64,000 nucleotides of DNA from JASBSR01 sp963847575 (GTDB lineage: Bacteria; Pseudomonadota; Gammaproteobacteria; SZUA-229), in the NCBI GenBank assembly GCA_963847575.1, contig CAWKAL010000045.1, positions 46,343 through 110,342 of the forward strand, read 5' to 3'. Shown piece by piece: positions 30,518 to 38,559 of this stretch. Both the position numbers and the translations under genes were made by a program. The notes below the pieces were generated by a model, which ran no database searches, had not been told where the DNA came from, and was given only the letters and a program-made list of their open reading frames with translations. Each line of letters opens with the position of its first letter. The first letter of the stretch is position 1.

Positions 30518-31544
30518 CACCAGGACCGATCTATCTGTCGGCCTGCTACTCATCGGCCTTTCACTAGCTGCCTGCACACCTGAATCGGATTCTGATAAAT
30601 CAGCTGTCGCAGCTGCTGAAAAAACCATCGCCGTTTCAACTGACAAACTCGCCAGCTATGCGCCTATTTCAGTACCGATGGAAATCAAAAAGGTTTCCGA
30701 ACACGTCTATTACGTAGAAGGTGAAGCCGGCATTGCCACCGATAACCAGGGCTTTATTTCCAACGCCGGTTTTGTAATCACCGGTGATGGCGTGGTGATA
30801 TTTGATGCACTTGGTACGCCCTCGCTGGCCGCGCACATGGTGGCTGAAATTCGCAAGCTCACCGACCAGCCGATCAAGCGCGTCATTGTCAGCCATTATC
30901 ATGCTGATCATATTTATGGCCTGCAGGTGTTCGAAGAACTCGGCGCCAAAATCAGCGCACCCGAAGGCGCCTATGTCTACATCAATTCACCCCAGGCAAA
31001 GGAACGTCTCGAAGAACGCCAGTTCTCACTCGAACCGTGGGTGAATGAAAACACCCACGTGGTGTTGCCGGATGAAATTATCAGCACATCGAACAGCTTC
31101 AAAATGGGCGATGTCACATTCACCATTAACTACCAGGGCAAGGCACATTCAGACGGTGACATGGCCATGCTGGTCGAACCCGACAAGGTGCTGTTCTCCG
31201 GTGACATCATCTTCGAAGGCCGCGTGCCCTTTGTCGGCAATGCCGACACCAAACACTGGCTGCAGGTGATGGAAAAACTGGAAACCACCGGGCTGAACGT
31301 GCTCATCCCCGGCCACGGCCCGGCCTCGAAAAACCCGGCAAAAACCATCGCCCTCACCCGCAAATACCTCGCTTACATGCGCGAGAAAATGGGCGCGGCT
31401 GTGCAGGACTTTGAAGCCTTCGACGAAGTCTATGCAAACACCGACTGGTCCGAGTTTGAGAACCTGCCGGCGTTTGAAGCCGGTAACCGGATTAATGCCT
31501 ACCAGGTGTATTTGTCGATGGAGGCGGAGTTGCTGGCAAAGTAA
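30501..31544 (+). CDS. Metallo-beta-lactamase-fold hydrolase lipoprotein (SoxH-like)
   Basis: 347 aa from the ATG at 30501, inside the DsrE-like gene. The lipoprotein signal GLLLIGLSLAAC places it in the periplasm, membrane-anchored. The metal site is complete: SHYHADHIYG (HxHxDH), a downstream histidine in QGKAHSDGDMA and GHGPAS. Its closest recognisable relatives are SoxH-type hydrolases linked to thiosulfate oxidation and quinoprotein metabolism. The overlapping secreted DsrE-like gene supports a sulfur role (inference). Confidence 0.85.
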   Translation: MPICANTRTDLSVGLLLIGLSLAACTPESDSDKSAVAAAEKTIAVSTDKLASYAPISVPMEIKKVSEHVYYVEGEAGIATDNQGFISNAGFVITGDGVVIFDALGTPSLAAHMVAEIRKLTDQPIKRVIVSHYHADHIYGLQVFEELGAKISAPEGAYVYINSPQAKERLEERQFSLEPWVNENTHVVLPDEIISTSNSFKMGDVTFTINYQGKAHSDGDMAMLVEPDKVLFSGDIIFEGRVPFVGNADTKHWLQVMEKLETTGLNVLIPGHGPASKNPAKTIALTRKYLAYMREKMGAAVQDFEAFDEVYANTDWSEFENLPAFEAGNRINAYQVYLSMEAELLAK

Positions 31545-32057
31545 TTATTGTGAGTGGCAGGCAGGTGGCTGCGCTTCGACTGCGTCGGTGTTGTCAGTCG
31601 TGCGAATACGTCTTCTGCCTATCACCCCCAGGTTTTCGTAAATTCAGCCACCTCATTAACAGCTAGTCGGTGGCCTGAATGCGTCTTTATAAATCTCGCT
31701 ACACGCTTTAGCTGTAGCGAGCGGCACTGTAGGACACCGCACAGGGTACTGTTTTTTTGAGATATATTTGTCACAGAAACAGGATAACTGATCATCCATG
31801 CGCATCGCCCCTTTAGTCTTGAATTTGCAGCTCTACCGCAATTAGTATTATATTCCAGCATTGATATCGCCAAATGAAATACAGAATTCTGTATTTGTCA
31901 GTTTCAGGCACACCAGGTGACAGGGAAATAGTTTATGAAAACAAATGGATGCAACAATCTCTCAGACATATTCTCACGGGATATACAGAATTATGTAATA
32001 TCCGATATACCTACCTTCTGCATAGTTAACTGTTATGCGTCTCGAGGGAAGTGCTGA
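31545..32057. other. 513-bp non-coding stretch rich in inverted repeats
   Basis: No gene recognised. It holds two tandem hairpins (arms ATTCAGCCACC/GGTGGCCTGAAT at 31642-31680, and CTCGCTACA/TGTAGCGAG at 31695-31721), a 20-bp palindrome at 31877-31896 and a related imperfect one at 31983-31999. The last part, up to GTTATGC at 32032-32038, may be the border of the cassette region that follows. Confidence 0.55.
31877..31896. promoter_or_regulatory. Palindromic operator-like site
   Basis: AAATACAGAATTCTGTATTT is a perfect 20-bp palindrome. A related sequence, ATACAGAATTATGTAAT, occurs 106 bp downstream at 31983-31999. A repeated palindrome upstream of a gene suggests paired binding sites for a dimeric regulator; the regulator is not known. 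Confidence 0.45.
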
Positions 32058-32405
32058 GTGATAGTCTTTATTCTAATCGTGTCTGTTATTGCTATGGCAC
32101 TTATTCTTCCCGGGTGGCTTTGGGCAAAGAGACTACGGCCACAAAGTTTTTGGTTGCTATTCCTGCCTATTTTTGGCATTGCATTCTGGTTCTTTCTGGC
32201 TGTGTTACGCGTCGGACCGCAAAGCCTATCGAACCTAATCGAAATCCCAATGGTTGCAATCATTGCAGTCGCGGCGGCCTATCTTAAAATATTGGCTCTT
32301 GATACGCGTCTAAAAAAACATGCTCATGGGGTGGCAATTGCCTACGTAATTGTGGCTTTCGTTACTCTTGGGTTAAGACTGTTCATGCCGCTATTGCCGG
32401 AGTGA
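32058..32405 (+). CDS. Small multi-pass membrane protein, unknown (cassette gene)
   Basis: Not recognised. 115 aa with about four hydrophobic helices (MIVFILIVSVIAMALILPGW first, last near VIVAFVTLGLRLFMPLLP), so an inner membrane protein. It is followed 27 bp later by an attC-like site and preceded by a possible core site GTTATGC at 32032, the arrangement of a one-gene integron cassette. The upstream palindromes may regulate it. Confidence 0.7.
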   Translation: MIVFILIVSVIAMALILPGWLWAKRLRPQSFWLLFLPIFGIAFWFFLAVLRVGPQSLSNLIEIPMVAIIAVAAAYLKILALDTRLKKHAHGVAIAYVIVAFVTLGLRLFMPLLPE

Positions 32406-32431
32406 TAAATGAAACAAAGCAATGAAAAAAC

Positions 32432-32506
32432 GCATAACAAGCGGGTCAACATGGACTGGCAATTCCGCTGCGCTACATTGCCATCCAGTTACCCTAGTCG
32501 TTATAT
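32432..32506 (+). other. attC-like recombination site 1
   Basis: 75 bp. It begins GCATAAC (R'' type) and ends GTTATAT (R' type). The inner arms are GGGTCAACATGGACTGGCAA (32443-32462) and TTGCCATCCAGTTACCC (32478-32494); they pair over 17 positions with three extra unpaired bases in the left arm, which is the extrahelical-base pattern that integron integrases read. Confidence 0.78.
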
Positions 32507-32535
32507 ATAGAGCACCAATTAAATGAGGGCGCCTT

Positions 32536-32910
32536 ATGATAAAGATTTCTGTAAGCATTGACGTCTCTAACTTGAAGCAAGCGGAGGCTTTTTATATTGA
32601 AGCACTAGGTTGCAAGAAGCTTAGAGATCAAGGTTCTGATATGGCTGTACTTTCTACAGAGAACTGTGAGATATACCTACAGCAAAAAGAAGCGGGAACA
32701 AAGCCCCTCATATCACATGATGCTATTCGTGATTATAAACGCCATTGGACACCAGTTCATTTAGACTTTCTTACCGAGAATATAGATGAGGTTGTTAAAA
32801 TAATACTTCAATTAGGTGGACTACATGAAGGCGGTGATAGTGGTGACTGGGGTTCTATTGCGTATTGTGCAGACCCATTCGGTAACGGTTTTTGTTTAAT
32901 CAATGAATAA
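32536..32910 (+). CDS. VOC-superfamily (glyoxalase/bleomycin-resistance fold) protein
   Basis: 124 aa, single vicinal-oxygen-chelate module: beta-alpha-beta-beta-beta halves starting KISVSIDVSNLKQAEAFYIE and ending YCADPFGNGFCLINE. The DPFGNGFCL ending with a following acidic residue is the usual metal-binding end of the family. It could be a small-molecule resistance or isomerase protein; no substrate is implied. It lies between two attC-like sites, so it is the cargo of one cassette, and its AT-rich codons differ from the flanking core genes. Confidence 0.82.
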   Translation: MIKISVSIDVSNLKQAEAFYIEALGCKKLRDQGSDMAVLSTENCEIYLQQKEAGTKPLISHDAIRDYKRHWTPVHLDFLTENIDEVVKIILQLGGLHEGGDSGDWGSIAYCADPFGNGFCLINE

Positions 32911-32913
32911 CAC

Positions 32914-32977
32914 ACATAACAATGCGTTTAAGCGGGACGCGGAAAAAGCGCCGCACCCCTTAACTTAAACGTTAGGC
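32914..32977 (+). other. attC-like recombination site 2
   Basis: 64 bp, the best canonical site in the window: ACATAAC (R'') at 32914-32920, then TGCGTTTAAGCGGG, a short GC-rich loop, CCCCTTAACTTAAACG and a perfect GTTAGGC (R', 32971-32977). The arms TTTAAG/CTTAAA pair. It starts directly after the VOC stop codon. Confidence 0.85.
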
Positions 32978-33014
32978 CCCAAAATAATCTCATCCACTCT
33001 TCCAGGGGGAAGCG

Positions 33015-33470
33015 ATGTCAGCAAATTTAAACAATGCACTCATAGAAGCAATCAATGATGAGTATAAGGCGCGCGCAACATACCGTGCAGTAATTAGTAA
33101 GTTTGGTGAAATACGACCGTTTATTAACATAGTAGAAGCCGAAGGCCGTCATATTGATGCCTTGTTGCCCTTGTTTGCTAAATACAATGTTGCCATTCCC
33201 GAAGATAATTGGTATTCACGTATAGAAACACCCACATCTATTCTAGATGCATGTCACTTGGGGGTTGAAGATGAAATCGAAAATGCAGAGATGTATGACA
33301 GGCTACTTGATTCAACAATAGATTACCCTGATGTTCAAGCTGTACTAAAACAATTACAAAAAGCATCAAAAGAAAATCATCTTCCCGCTTTTCAGCGTTG
33401 TGTAGAAAGAGGTGGTGCTCAAGGTGATGGTCGAGGACAACATCATCGACGCGGTCAACGCTTCAAATAG
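33015..33470 (+). CDS. DUF2202 ferritin-like protein
   Basis: 151 aa, cytoplasmic, all-helical. NDEYKARATYRAVISKFGEI (about 14-33) and NIVEAEGRHIDALLPLF match the DUF2202 four-helix ferritin-like fold, with glutamates and histidines placed as in di-iron sites (E15, E48, H52, E88, E92). The C-terminal tail is glycine/arginine/histidine-rich. A GGGGGA ribosome-binding site precedes the start. The zinc/iron transporter gene begins 11 bp downstream, which suggests a shared role in metal handling. Confidence 0.82.
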   Translation: MSANLNNALIEAINDEYKARATYRAVISKFGEIRPFINIVEAEGRHIDALLPLFAKYNVAIPEDNWYSRIETPTSILDACHLGVEDEIENAEMYDRLLDSTIDYPDVQAVLKQLQKASKENHLPAFQRCVERGGAQGDGRGQHHRRGQRFK

Positions 33471-33481
33471 TGTTTTTTTAA

Positions 33482-34216
33482 ATGGAAAATACATTTTGGA
33501 CGGCTCTTGCCACTAGTTCTTTGGCAGCCATTGTTACTTCAATTGGCATATATACGATACGTAAATATGTCGGTTGGGGACAGCGTAATACCACATACTT
33601 TATGTGTTTCGCAGCGGGTATACTCATCTCGGCCTCATTTCTTCACATTATTCCTAAATCATTGTCAATGAATCCTAATGGCGCTATCTATCTGTTAGTT
33701 GGATTTTTTGGGTTACATTTATTTAATCGTTTTCTTACTGCATTCGTATGTCAAAAGAACCCTGAAAAAGAGGAATATGGTATTGGACTTGTTCCAATGA
33801 TAGGTATTGGCTTTCACTCGTTTATCGATGGATTTATCTACTCTATTGCTTTTACCGTGAGTATTTTTACAGGATTTCTCGCAACTGCGGGTATGGTTTT
33901 GCATGAATTCCCTGAAGGCATCATTACCTATCTATTGTTAATACGAGGTGGATTCAATGAGCGAAAGGCTATGATTCTCGCCTTTCTTGCAGCTGCACTA
34001 ACCACTCCGATTGGAATGCTTGTCTCATACCCGGTCATAAGTGAAATTAGTAAACCAATGTTAGGTGCTTTGTTATCATTATCAGCGGGCGCGCTAATTT
34101 ATGTGGGTGCAACGCATCTCTTACCTAAAGCAGAACAAGAACACAAAAAATACAGTTTTGTTGCATTGGGTGGTGGGGTACTGGTCGCTATTATAATCGC
34201 TCTATCAAAAGCTTGA
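33482..34216 (+). CDS. ZIP-family metal transporter
   Basis: 244 aa with about eight helices. The metal-binding helix motifs of ZIP proteins are present: GIGFHSFIDGFIYSIAF (about 108-124) and VLHEFPEGIITYLLLIRGG (about 140-158). It imports divalent metal such as zinc or iron into the cytoplasm. Low GC like the upstream DUF2202 gene, with which it forms a two-gene unit. No attC site follows it; a RAYT element sits at that place and may have replaced or separated it. Confidence 0.88.
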   Translation: MENTFWTALATSSLAAIVTSIGIYTIRKYVGWGQRNTTYFMCFAAGILISASFLHIIPKSLSMNPNGAIYLLVGFFGLHLFNRFLTAFVCQKNPEKEEYGIGLVPMIGIGFHSFIDGFIYSIAFTVSIFTGFLATAGMVLHEFPEGIITYLLLIRGGFNERKAMILAFLAAALTTPIGMLVSYPVISEISKPMLGALLSLSAGALIYVGATHLLPKAEQEHKKYSFVALGGGVLVAIIIALSKA

Positions 34217-34234
34217 TTTAAATATTAATACAAG

Positions 34235-35220
34235 CCGCGTGGGGTCGGACCAACCCAACCTCTTGAATCCGCGTGGATCCGCGTGGGGTCGGACCAACCC
34301 AACCTCTTGAATTACTGAATAATTCAAGCATAATCTGCACCATATAAACACTTAAACACCCCTTTTCATGGACAAAAACATAGCTTTAAGGAGAAAGCAC
34401 TATGCCTCGCGCAAATCGTCATTTTTTACCCGGCCATGTCTGGCATATCACGCATCGTTGTCATAAGCAGGAATTTCTGCTCAAGTTTGCAAAAGACCGC
34501 GAACGCTGGCGCTACTGGTTATTTGAAGCCAGGAAACGTTATGGATTGTATGTACTGAATTACATTACCACGTCAAATCATATTCATCTGTTAGTGCTTG
34601 ATCAGGGAAATGGCGAAATTGCTCAAAGCATGCAGCTGATTGCCGGTCGCACAGCGCAGGAATATAACCTGCGAAAACATCGCAAAGGCGCTTACTGGGA
34701 AGACCGCTATCATGCCACGGCTGTTGATACTCAAACCTACCTTGCGCGTTGCATGCGCTACATCGATCTTAATATGGTGCGTGCTGGCGTTGTAACGCAT
34801 CCACAGGACTGGAAGTGGTGTGGATATTGTGAAATACAATCGCCCCCACAACGGTATGCCGTTATTAATACCGCAGCCCTGTTACAACTCTTCGGCCTGG
34901 CAGGGCTTCACCAATTCCAGAAAATTCATAACAGCTGGATCGACAGTGATCTTGAGAACAGTCAGCTAACAAGAGAGGCCAGCTGGTCAGAAAGCATTGC
35001 AGTTGGCCATAAGCTATTTGTTGAAAATGTGCAATCAGCGCTTTGTATACACGGGCAGCACAGGGCGGTCGAACTCGAAGATGAGAAATATGCTTTAAAA
35101 GAAGTTGAGTCAGCTTATACTGCTCTTTTCGGGCCTGAAAAGACCAGTTTAAGCCCAGATAACACCTATTTATGGCAATTGAATCCAGATTAATCAATGA
35201 GTTGCTTTGGTCCGACCCAC
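34235..35220. mobile_element. RAYT element with terminal repeats
   Basis: The left end has two identical 34-bp direct repeats (34235-34268 and 34279-34312) beginning CCGCGTGGGGTCGGACCAAC. The right end carries TTGGTCCGACCCA (35207-35219), the reverse complement of TGGGTCGGACCAA, so the ends are inverted relative to each other. The transposase gene lies between. The architecture matches a REP-associated tyrosine transposase with its own REP-like palindromes. Confidence 0.75.
34402..35193 (+). CDS. REP-associated tyrosine transposase (RAYT, Y1 HUH)
   Basis: 263 aa. The Transposase-17/IS200-like fold is clear: FLPGHVWHITHRCHKQEFLL (about 8-27), the HUH motif in TTSNHIHLLVLD (about 56-67), and the helix with the catalytic tyrosine, TAQEYNLRKHRKGAYWEDRYH in two parts (about 87-107). 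Expected to nick single-stranded DNA at REP palindromes. Flanked by inverted GTGGGTCGGACCAA-type repeats. A 5'-truncated second copy is at 42249-42811 and shares most codons over the overlap. Confidence 0.92.
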   Translation: MPRANRHFLPGHVWHITHRCHKQEFLLKFAKDRERWRYWLFEARKRYGLYVLNYITTSNHIHLLVLDQGNGEIAQSMQLIAGRTAQEYNLRKHRKGAYWEDRYHATAVDTQTYLARCMRYIDLNMVRAGVVTHPQDWKWCGYCEIQSPPQRYAVINTAALLQLFGLAGLHQFQKIHNSWIDSDLENSQLTREASWSESIAVGHKLFVENVQSALCIHGQHRAVELEDEKYALKEVESAYTALFGPEKTSLSPDNTYLWQLNPD

Positions 35221-35321
35221 ATGCTGTCACATGCTCACATGCTTCACCACACACATGCTTAAACTCTAGACTTGTTTATATAGGGCATTTATACTTTTTT
35301 GACGCGCCTTTGAATGCAATT

Positions 35322-36254
35322 ATGATACGAGCCTATTCACAACGCTTATTGCCACCTTATTCAGGATTTGTGCAGATTACTGAGTCGGAGCGCGCACGTG
35401 CGCAAAGTTTTGATGGGATAAACTGGGAAATCCACTATTTATCAGGCAATGAACAAATAAACGATCAAAAGTTTCGAGTGCAAGGATACGGTCTTGATCG
35501 AGGCTATTATAATGTTGCAAGCCTGAAAAACCGGCAATTAAAGACGTTCATGTTCCCGTCATGCGTGGATCATGATCAAGTGTCAGAAAGCATTCATGAA
35601 CTGACAGAATTCCTCTCTACTATGCATGTACCGTTTCCTGCCGGCGACATCTACGAATACTGGCTACTGGACGGAGCCGATGATTCTCCCCTGGCGTTGA
35701 TCTACTCCTGCTGTGATGAGTCACTGATGAACACCTACCCCGATCAGGCTGAGTGGACTGCCTTACCGCATTCAAAAATGAGGGTTGAAAACACAGAGGA
35801 TGAACAGGCACGCAACGAACCACCGGTCAATGATCGTTTTCAACGTCTCATTGCCAGTCGGGCAGGCATCAATCGACGCGCCGCCTGGTTCAAAAGAGAT
35901 CAAAATGAAAGTGATGGTTTTCCTGGTCTGCTGGTACGAGAGGACTGGCAAGAGCAGGCTGACCATGATTTGTGCCAGCGCTACCTTATGCGCAAGGCCC
36001 CGCGCTTGTTAATGCTTCAGGGTTTATCAACAAATGACCGGGACCGCCTGGAAGTTGCGGCCAAACAACATGTTTTTGAGGTCGAGCATTATTTTCCCAT
36101 GTATCCAGAGGTGAATGACCAGCGCCTGATGACGGCCATTCGCGTAGAAGCGCGATTGAGGCGAGCCGCACCACAGGCATCCGAAACAAGTAAGAAGGAA
36201 AAATCATCAACCATCACTCCGCTTAGTAAGGATATGCGGATTATCGAAAATTAA
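35322..36254 (+). CDS. Conserved-looking hypothetical protein, unknown
   Basis: Not recognised. 310 aa from the ATG at 35322; the frame is open back to 35172 but that part overlaps the transposon end. The protein is soluble and charged, with no signal or membrane helix. Notable stretches are QRLLPPYSGFVQITESERAR (near the start), GDIYEYWLLDGADDSPLALIYS in the middle and a charged basic C-terminus. Two CC/CD pairs occur. GC is near that of the core genome. It lies between the RAYT element and a Nif11 gene; no operon partner. Confidence 0.68.
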   Translation: MIRAYSQRLLPPYSGFVQITESERARAQSFDGINWEIHYLSGNEQINDQKFRVQGYGLDRGYYNVASLKNRQLKTFMFPSCVDHDQVSESIHELTEFLSTMHVPFPAGDIYEYWLLDGADDSPLALIYSCCDESLMNTYPDQAEWTALPHSKMRVENTEDEQARNEPPVNDRFQRLIASRAGINRRAAWFKRDQNESDGFPGLLVREDWQEQADHDLCQRYLMRKAPRLLMLQGLSTNDRDRLEVAAKQHVFEVEHYFPMYPEVNDQRLMTAIRVEARLRRAAPQASETSKKEKSSTITPLSKDMRIIEN

Positions 36255-36433
36255 ATAACTAGCGAATTACACACCAGCAGGAAAGCGGTGCCATAAGATT
36301 CAAGTGATATTGACAATTATATTATTATCTCTCGTTAGAGAGGGCGTTCAATTCGGGGCAAGATACTCTTGATTTGAGGCAGATATGGCGTTTATTTTTC
36401 CTTTGCTTGTACAATCAGATATTTAAAAAATAT

Positions 36434-36649
36434 TTAAAAGTACTCTCCAGGAAGATCGTTTTTAATAACAGTAACCTTGCCAACTTTCTTACCTGACATT
36501 CTCAATAATTCATCACCTGAAAATTCAAAACCAAGCTTTAGCGCTATTCGCGCAACATCATCTGCAGTTGCTGTGGCGAGCACCTCATTTTTAAGTGCAG
36601 GTTCAGACTGCATTTTCCTTAAAAATGCTTCGAGTTGATCTATAGCCAT
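36434..36649 (-). CDS. Nif11-domain small protein (orphan leader-peptide-like)
   Basis: 71 aa. The N-terminal 50 residues (MAIDQLEAFLRKMQSEPALK, then ATADDVARIALKLGFEFSGDELL) follow the Nif11 domain pattern found in nitrogen-fixation accessory proteins and in leader peptides of some ribosomal natural products. The C-terminus SGKKVGKVTVIKNDLPGEYF lacks the GG cleavage motif and a cysteine- or serine-rich core. No maturation enzyme is encoded nearby. It is on the minus strand while the adjacent attC-like site reads plus. Confidence 0.75.
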   Translation of the reverse strand: MAIDQLEAFLRKMQSEPALKNEVLATATADDVARIALKLGFEFSGDELLRMSGKKVGKVTVIKNDLPGEYF

Positions 36650-36929
36650 ATTTAAATTCCTATTCTCGCTAGCTGCTCATACACTTAAAAGAAAAGCCAT
36701 TACAGGTTTCAAGAAAATTCTACTCTTCTTTCAAGATATAGGCAATGAGTGGCACTCCCAGAAGACTAGATATAATGTGCAATAATGGGCGCAACAATGG
36801 CAATGGGGAGGGACTTACCTTCCGCGGTGTTCGTTTGTGCTTGATAGCACAAGCCTTCCCCTTCCCCTGCTCCAGCAAGTCCCTTATTCCTGACGTTAGT
36901 TTAGATAAAACATAATAGATGGTGTCAAT
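36650..36929. other. Intergenic region containing attC-like site 3
   Basis: Between the Nif11 gene and the alpha/beta hydrolase gene. The left part (36650-36788) shows nothing recognisable beyond AT-rich sequence; the right part is the recombination site described separately. Confidence 0.5.
36789..36901 (+). other. attC-like recombination site 3
   Basis: 113 bp from GCGCAAC (R'', consensus RYYYAAC) to GTTAGTT (R', 36895-36901). Arms GGGACTT (36810-36816) and AAGTCCC (36877-36883) pair, and a central hairpin TTGTGCTTGATAGCACAA (36835-36852) is self-complementary. Some outer pairs are poor, so the call is less certain than for sites 1 and 2. Confidence 0.65.
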
Positions 36930-37922
36930 ATGAATAAGTATTTTTTGATCTTAGTTTCTGTTCTCACTCTAACTGCACAGGCATTAGCTGAGACTTCCGT
37001 TAAGTATAATAAAGAGCTGGACGGGTTTGAGTACCCATTTGAAGTCAACACATTTGAGCTTAATTCTCAAAATCAAGATTTAAAAATGCGATACATGGAT
37101 ATTGGAGATAAAGATGCACGAAAAGTAATTGTCTTATTACATGGCAAAAACTTTTCAGGATACTATTGGGAAAAAGTTGCAAAAGATCTTTTAAAGAGAG
37201 AATACAGAGTAATTATACCGGATCAAATTGGCTTTGGTAAATCATCCAAGCCGGATTATTACCAATACAGCTTTGGGCAGCTGGGGTTGAATACTAAATC
37301 CTTATTGGATAGCTTAAACATCAAAAATATTGATATTGTCGGCCATTCAATGGGTGGTATGTTAGCTGTTACCTTTGCTGTTAATTATGTTAATTCCGTT
37401 AATAAGCTCATTCTGATTAACCCCATTGGTTTAGAAGACTACGGCAAATATGTAGAATTCAAAGACGTTAACTTCTTCTATAAAAGAGAGCTTGGTACAA
37501 CGCTAGATAAAGCTATAGACTATCAAAAAAACAATTATTATGATGGAAAATGGTCAAGTGATTACGAGAAGCTTTTAATACCTCTAAAAGGAATGCTTGC
37601 AGGAGAAGACTGGAACATTATTGCCTGGAATAATGCTTTAACGTATGGCCCCATATTCTCAGAAAATATAGTGGCCAGGTTTTCACAAATCAAGAGTGAA
37701 ACTTTCCTGATCATTGGAACTAGAGATAAAACCGGCCCCGGTAGAGCCTGGTTAAAAGAGGGTGTAACTAGAAAGCTGGGCGATTATAAAAATCTCGGAA
37801 AAAGTACTGAAAATATGATTGAGGGTTCAACGCTTATTGAGCTGGATGGGTTAGGTCATATGCCTCACTATGAAAACTACAATGCTTTTATTAAAGCCTT
37901 CTATGAAGCGATTGATAAATAA
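36930..37922 (+). CDS. Secreted alpha/beta hydrolase (cassette gene)
   Basis: 330 aa with a signal peptide (MNKYFLILVSVLTLTAQALA). The alpha/beta hydrolase fold is clear: oxyanion segment VIVLLHGKNFSGYYW (about 66-80), nucleophile elbow GHSMGG (about 139-144), late acid and the catalytic histidine in LDGLGHMPHYEN (about 308-319). Substrate unknown; epoxide hydrolase or esterase like. Codon use is strongly AT-rich compared with the genes outside the region, and attC-like sites flank it, so it is a cassette cargo gene. Confidence 0.87.
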   Translation: MNKYFLILVSVLTLTAQALAETSVKYNKELDGFEYPFEVNTFELNSQNQDLKMRYMDIGDKDARKVIVLLHGKNFSGYYWEKVAKDLLKREYRVIIPDQIGFGKSSKPDYYQYSFGQLGLNTKSLLDSLNIKNIDIVGHSMGGMLAVTFAVNYVNSVNKLILINPIGLEDYGKYVEFKDVNFFYKRELGTTLDKAIDYQKNNYYDGKWSSDYEKLLIPLKGMLAGEDWNIIAWNNALTYGPIFSENIVARFSQIKSETFLIIGTRDKTGPGRAWLKEGVTRKLGDYKNLGKSTENMIEGSTLIELDGLGHMPHYENYNAFIKAFYEAIDK

Positions 37923-37972
37923 TTGGTAACAGGTGAGCATTAATATTCGTTTTAATAAAAAAAATGAATTAA

Positions 37973-38088
37973 TACTAACAAAACGCTCCACCTGACACCC
38001 ATTTCTACGCTGGTTTTGTGCATGTCGCGTAGCTCCATTTTACACAAACCGCTCTCTACAATGTGCGCAGGTGAGCTCTGCATTAGGC
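37973..38088 (+). other. attC-like recombination site 4
   Basis: 116 bp. R''-like TACTAAC (37973-37979) and R'-like ATTAGGC (38082-38088). Arms GCTCCACCTG (37985-37994) and CAGGTGAGC (38069-38077) pair with one extra base in the left arm; an inner pair of TTTTGTG/CACAAA lies around the loop. It begins 51 bp after the hydrolase stop. Confidence 0.72.
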
Positions 38089-38124
38089 CTCAATCAAACC
38101 AAACGCCAACATCGTGATTTCGTC

Positions 38125-38559
38125 ATGAGCCCAAAAACCCGACGCGTACTGCAAGCAATCCTGTATGAGTTTTTTGCCATTGCCTTCGTTGCCCCAGTCT
38201 TGAGTGTCATTTTCGACGAACCGCCTTCCTCAACCATAGGTCTTGCTTTTGTTCTATCGAGCATTGCACTCGGGTGGAACTACGTATTCAATACAATCTT
38301 TGAGCGCTGGGAGGCGCGTCAGTCCGTGCGAGGTCGTTCGTTCGCCAGGCGCCTGGTGCATGGCATTGGTTTCGAGGGCGGCCTCGTTGTTATACTTGTT
38401 CCAGTGATGGCGCTCTGGTTGAATACTTCAGCACTAAATGCGTTCCTGGCGAATCTTGGCCTCCTGGCGTTCTTCTTCGTCTATGCCATTGCTTTCACAT
38501 GGGCCTTCGATCGCGTGTTCGGCCTTCCTGAATCCGCGGTAAAGCACGGTGAGACTTAA
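38125..38559 (+). CDS. PACE-family efflux transporter (AceI-like)
   Basis: 144 aa from the ATG at 38125 (MSPKTRRVLQAILYEFFAIAF); the frame is open to 38071 but that would begin inside the attC-like site. Two bacterial-transmembrane-pair repeats give four helices: RRVLQAILYEFFAIAFVAPV and RRLVHGIGFEGGLVVILVPV mark each repeat, and WNYVFNTIFERWE the loop. Proton-driven efflux of biocides such as chlorhexidine is known for the family. Flanked on both sides by attC-like sites, so a one-gene cassette. Confidence 0.9.
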   Translation: MSPKTRRVLQAILYEFFAIAFVAPVLSVIFDEPPSSTIGLAFVLSSIALGWNYVFNTIFERWEARQSVRGRSFARRLVHGIGFEGGLVVILVPVMALWLNTSALNAFLANLGLLAFFFVYAIAFTWAFDRVFGLPESAVKHGET

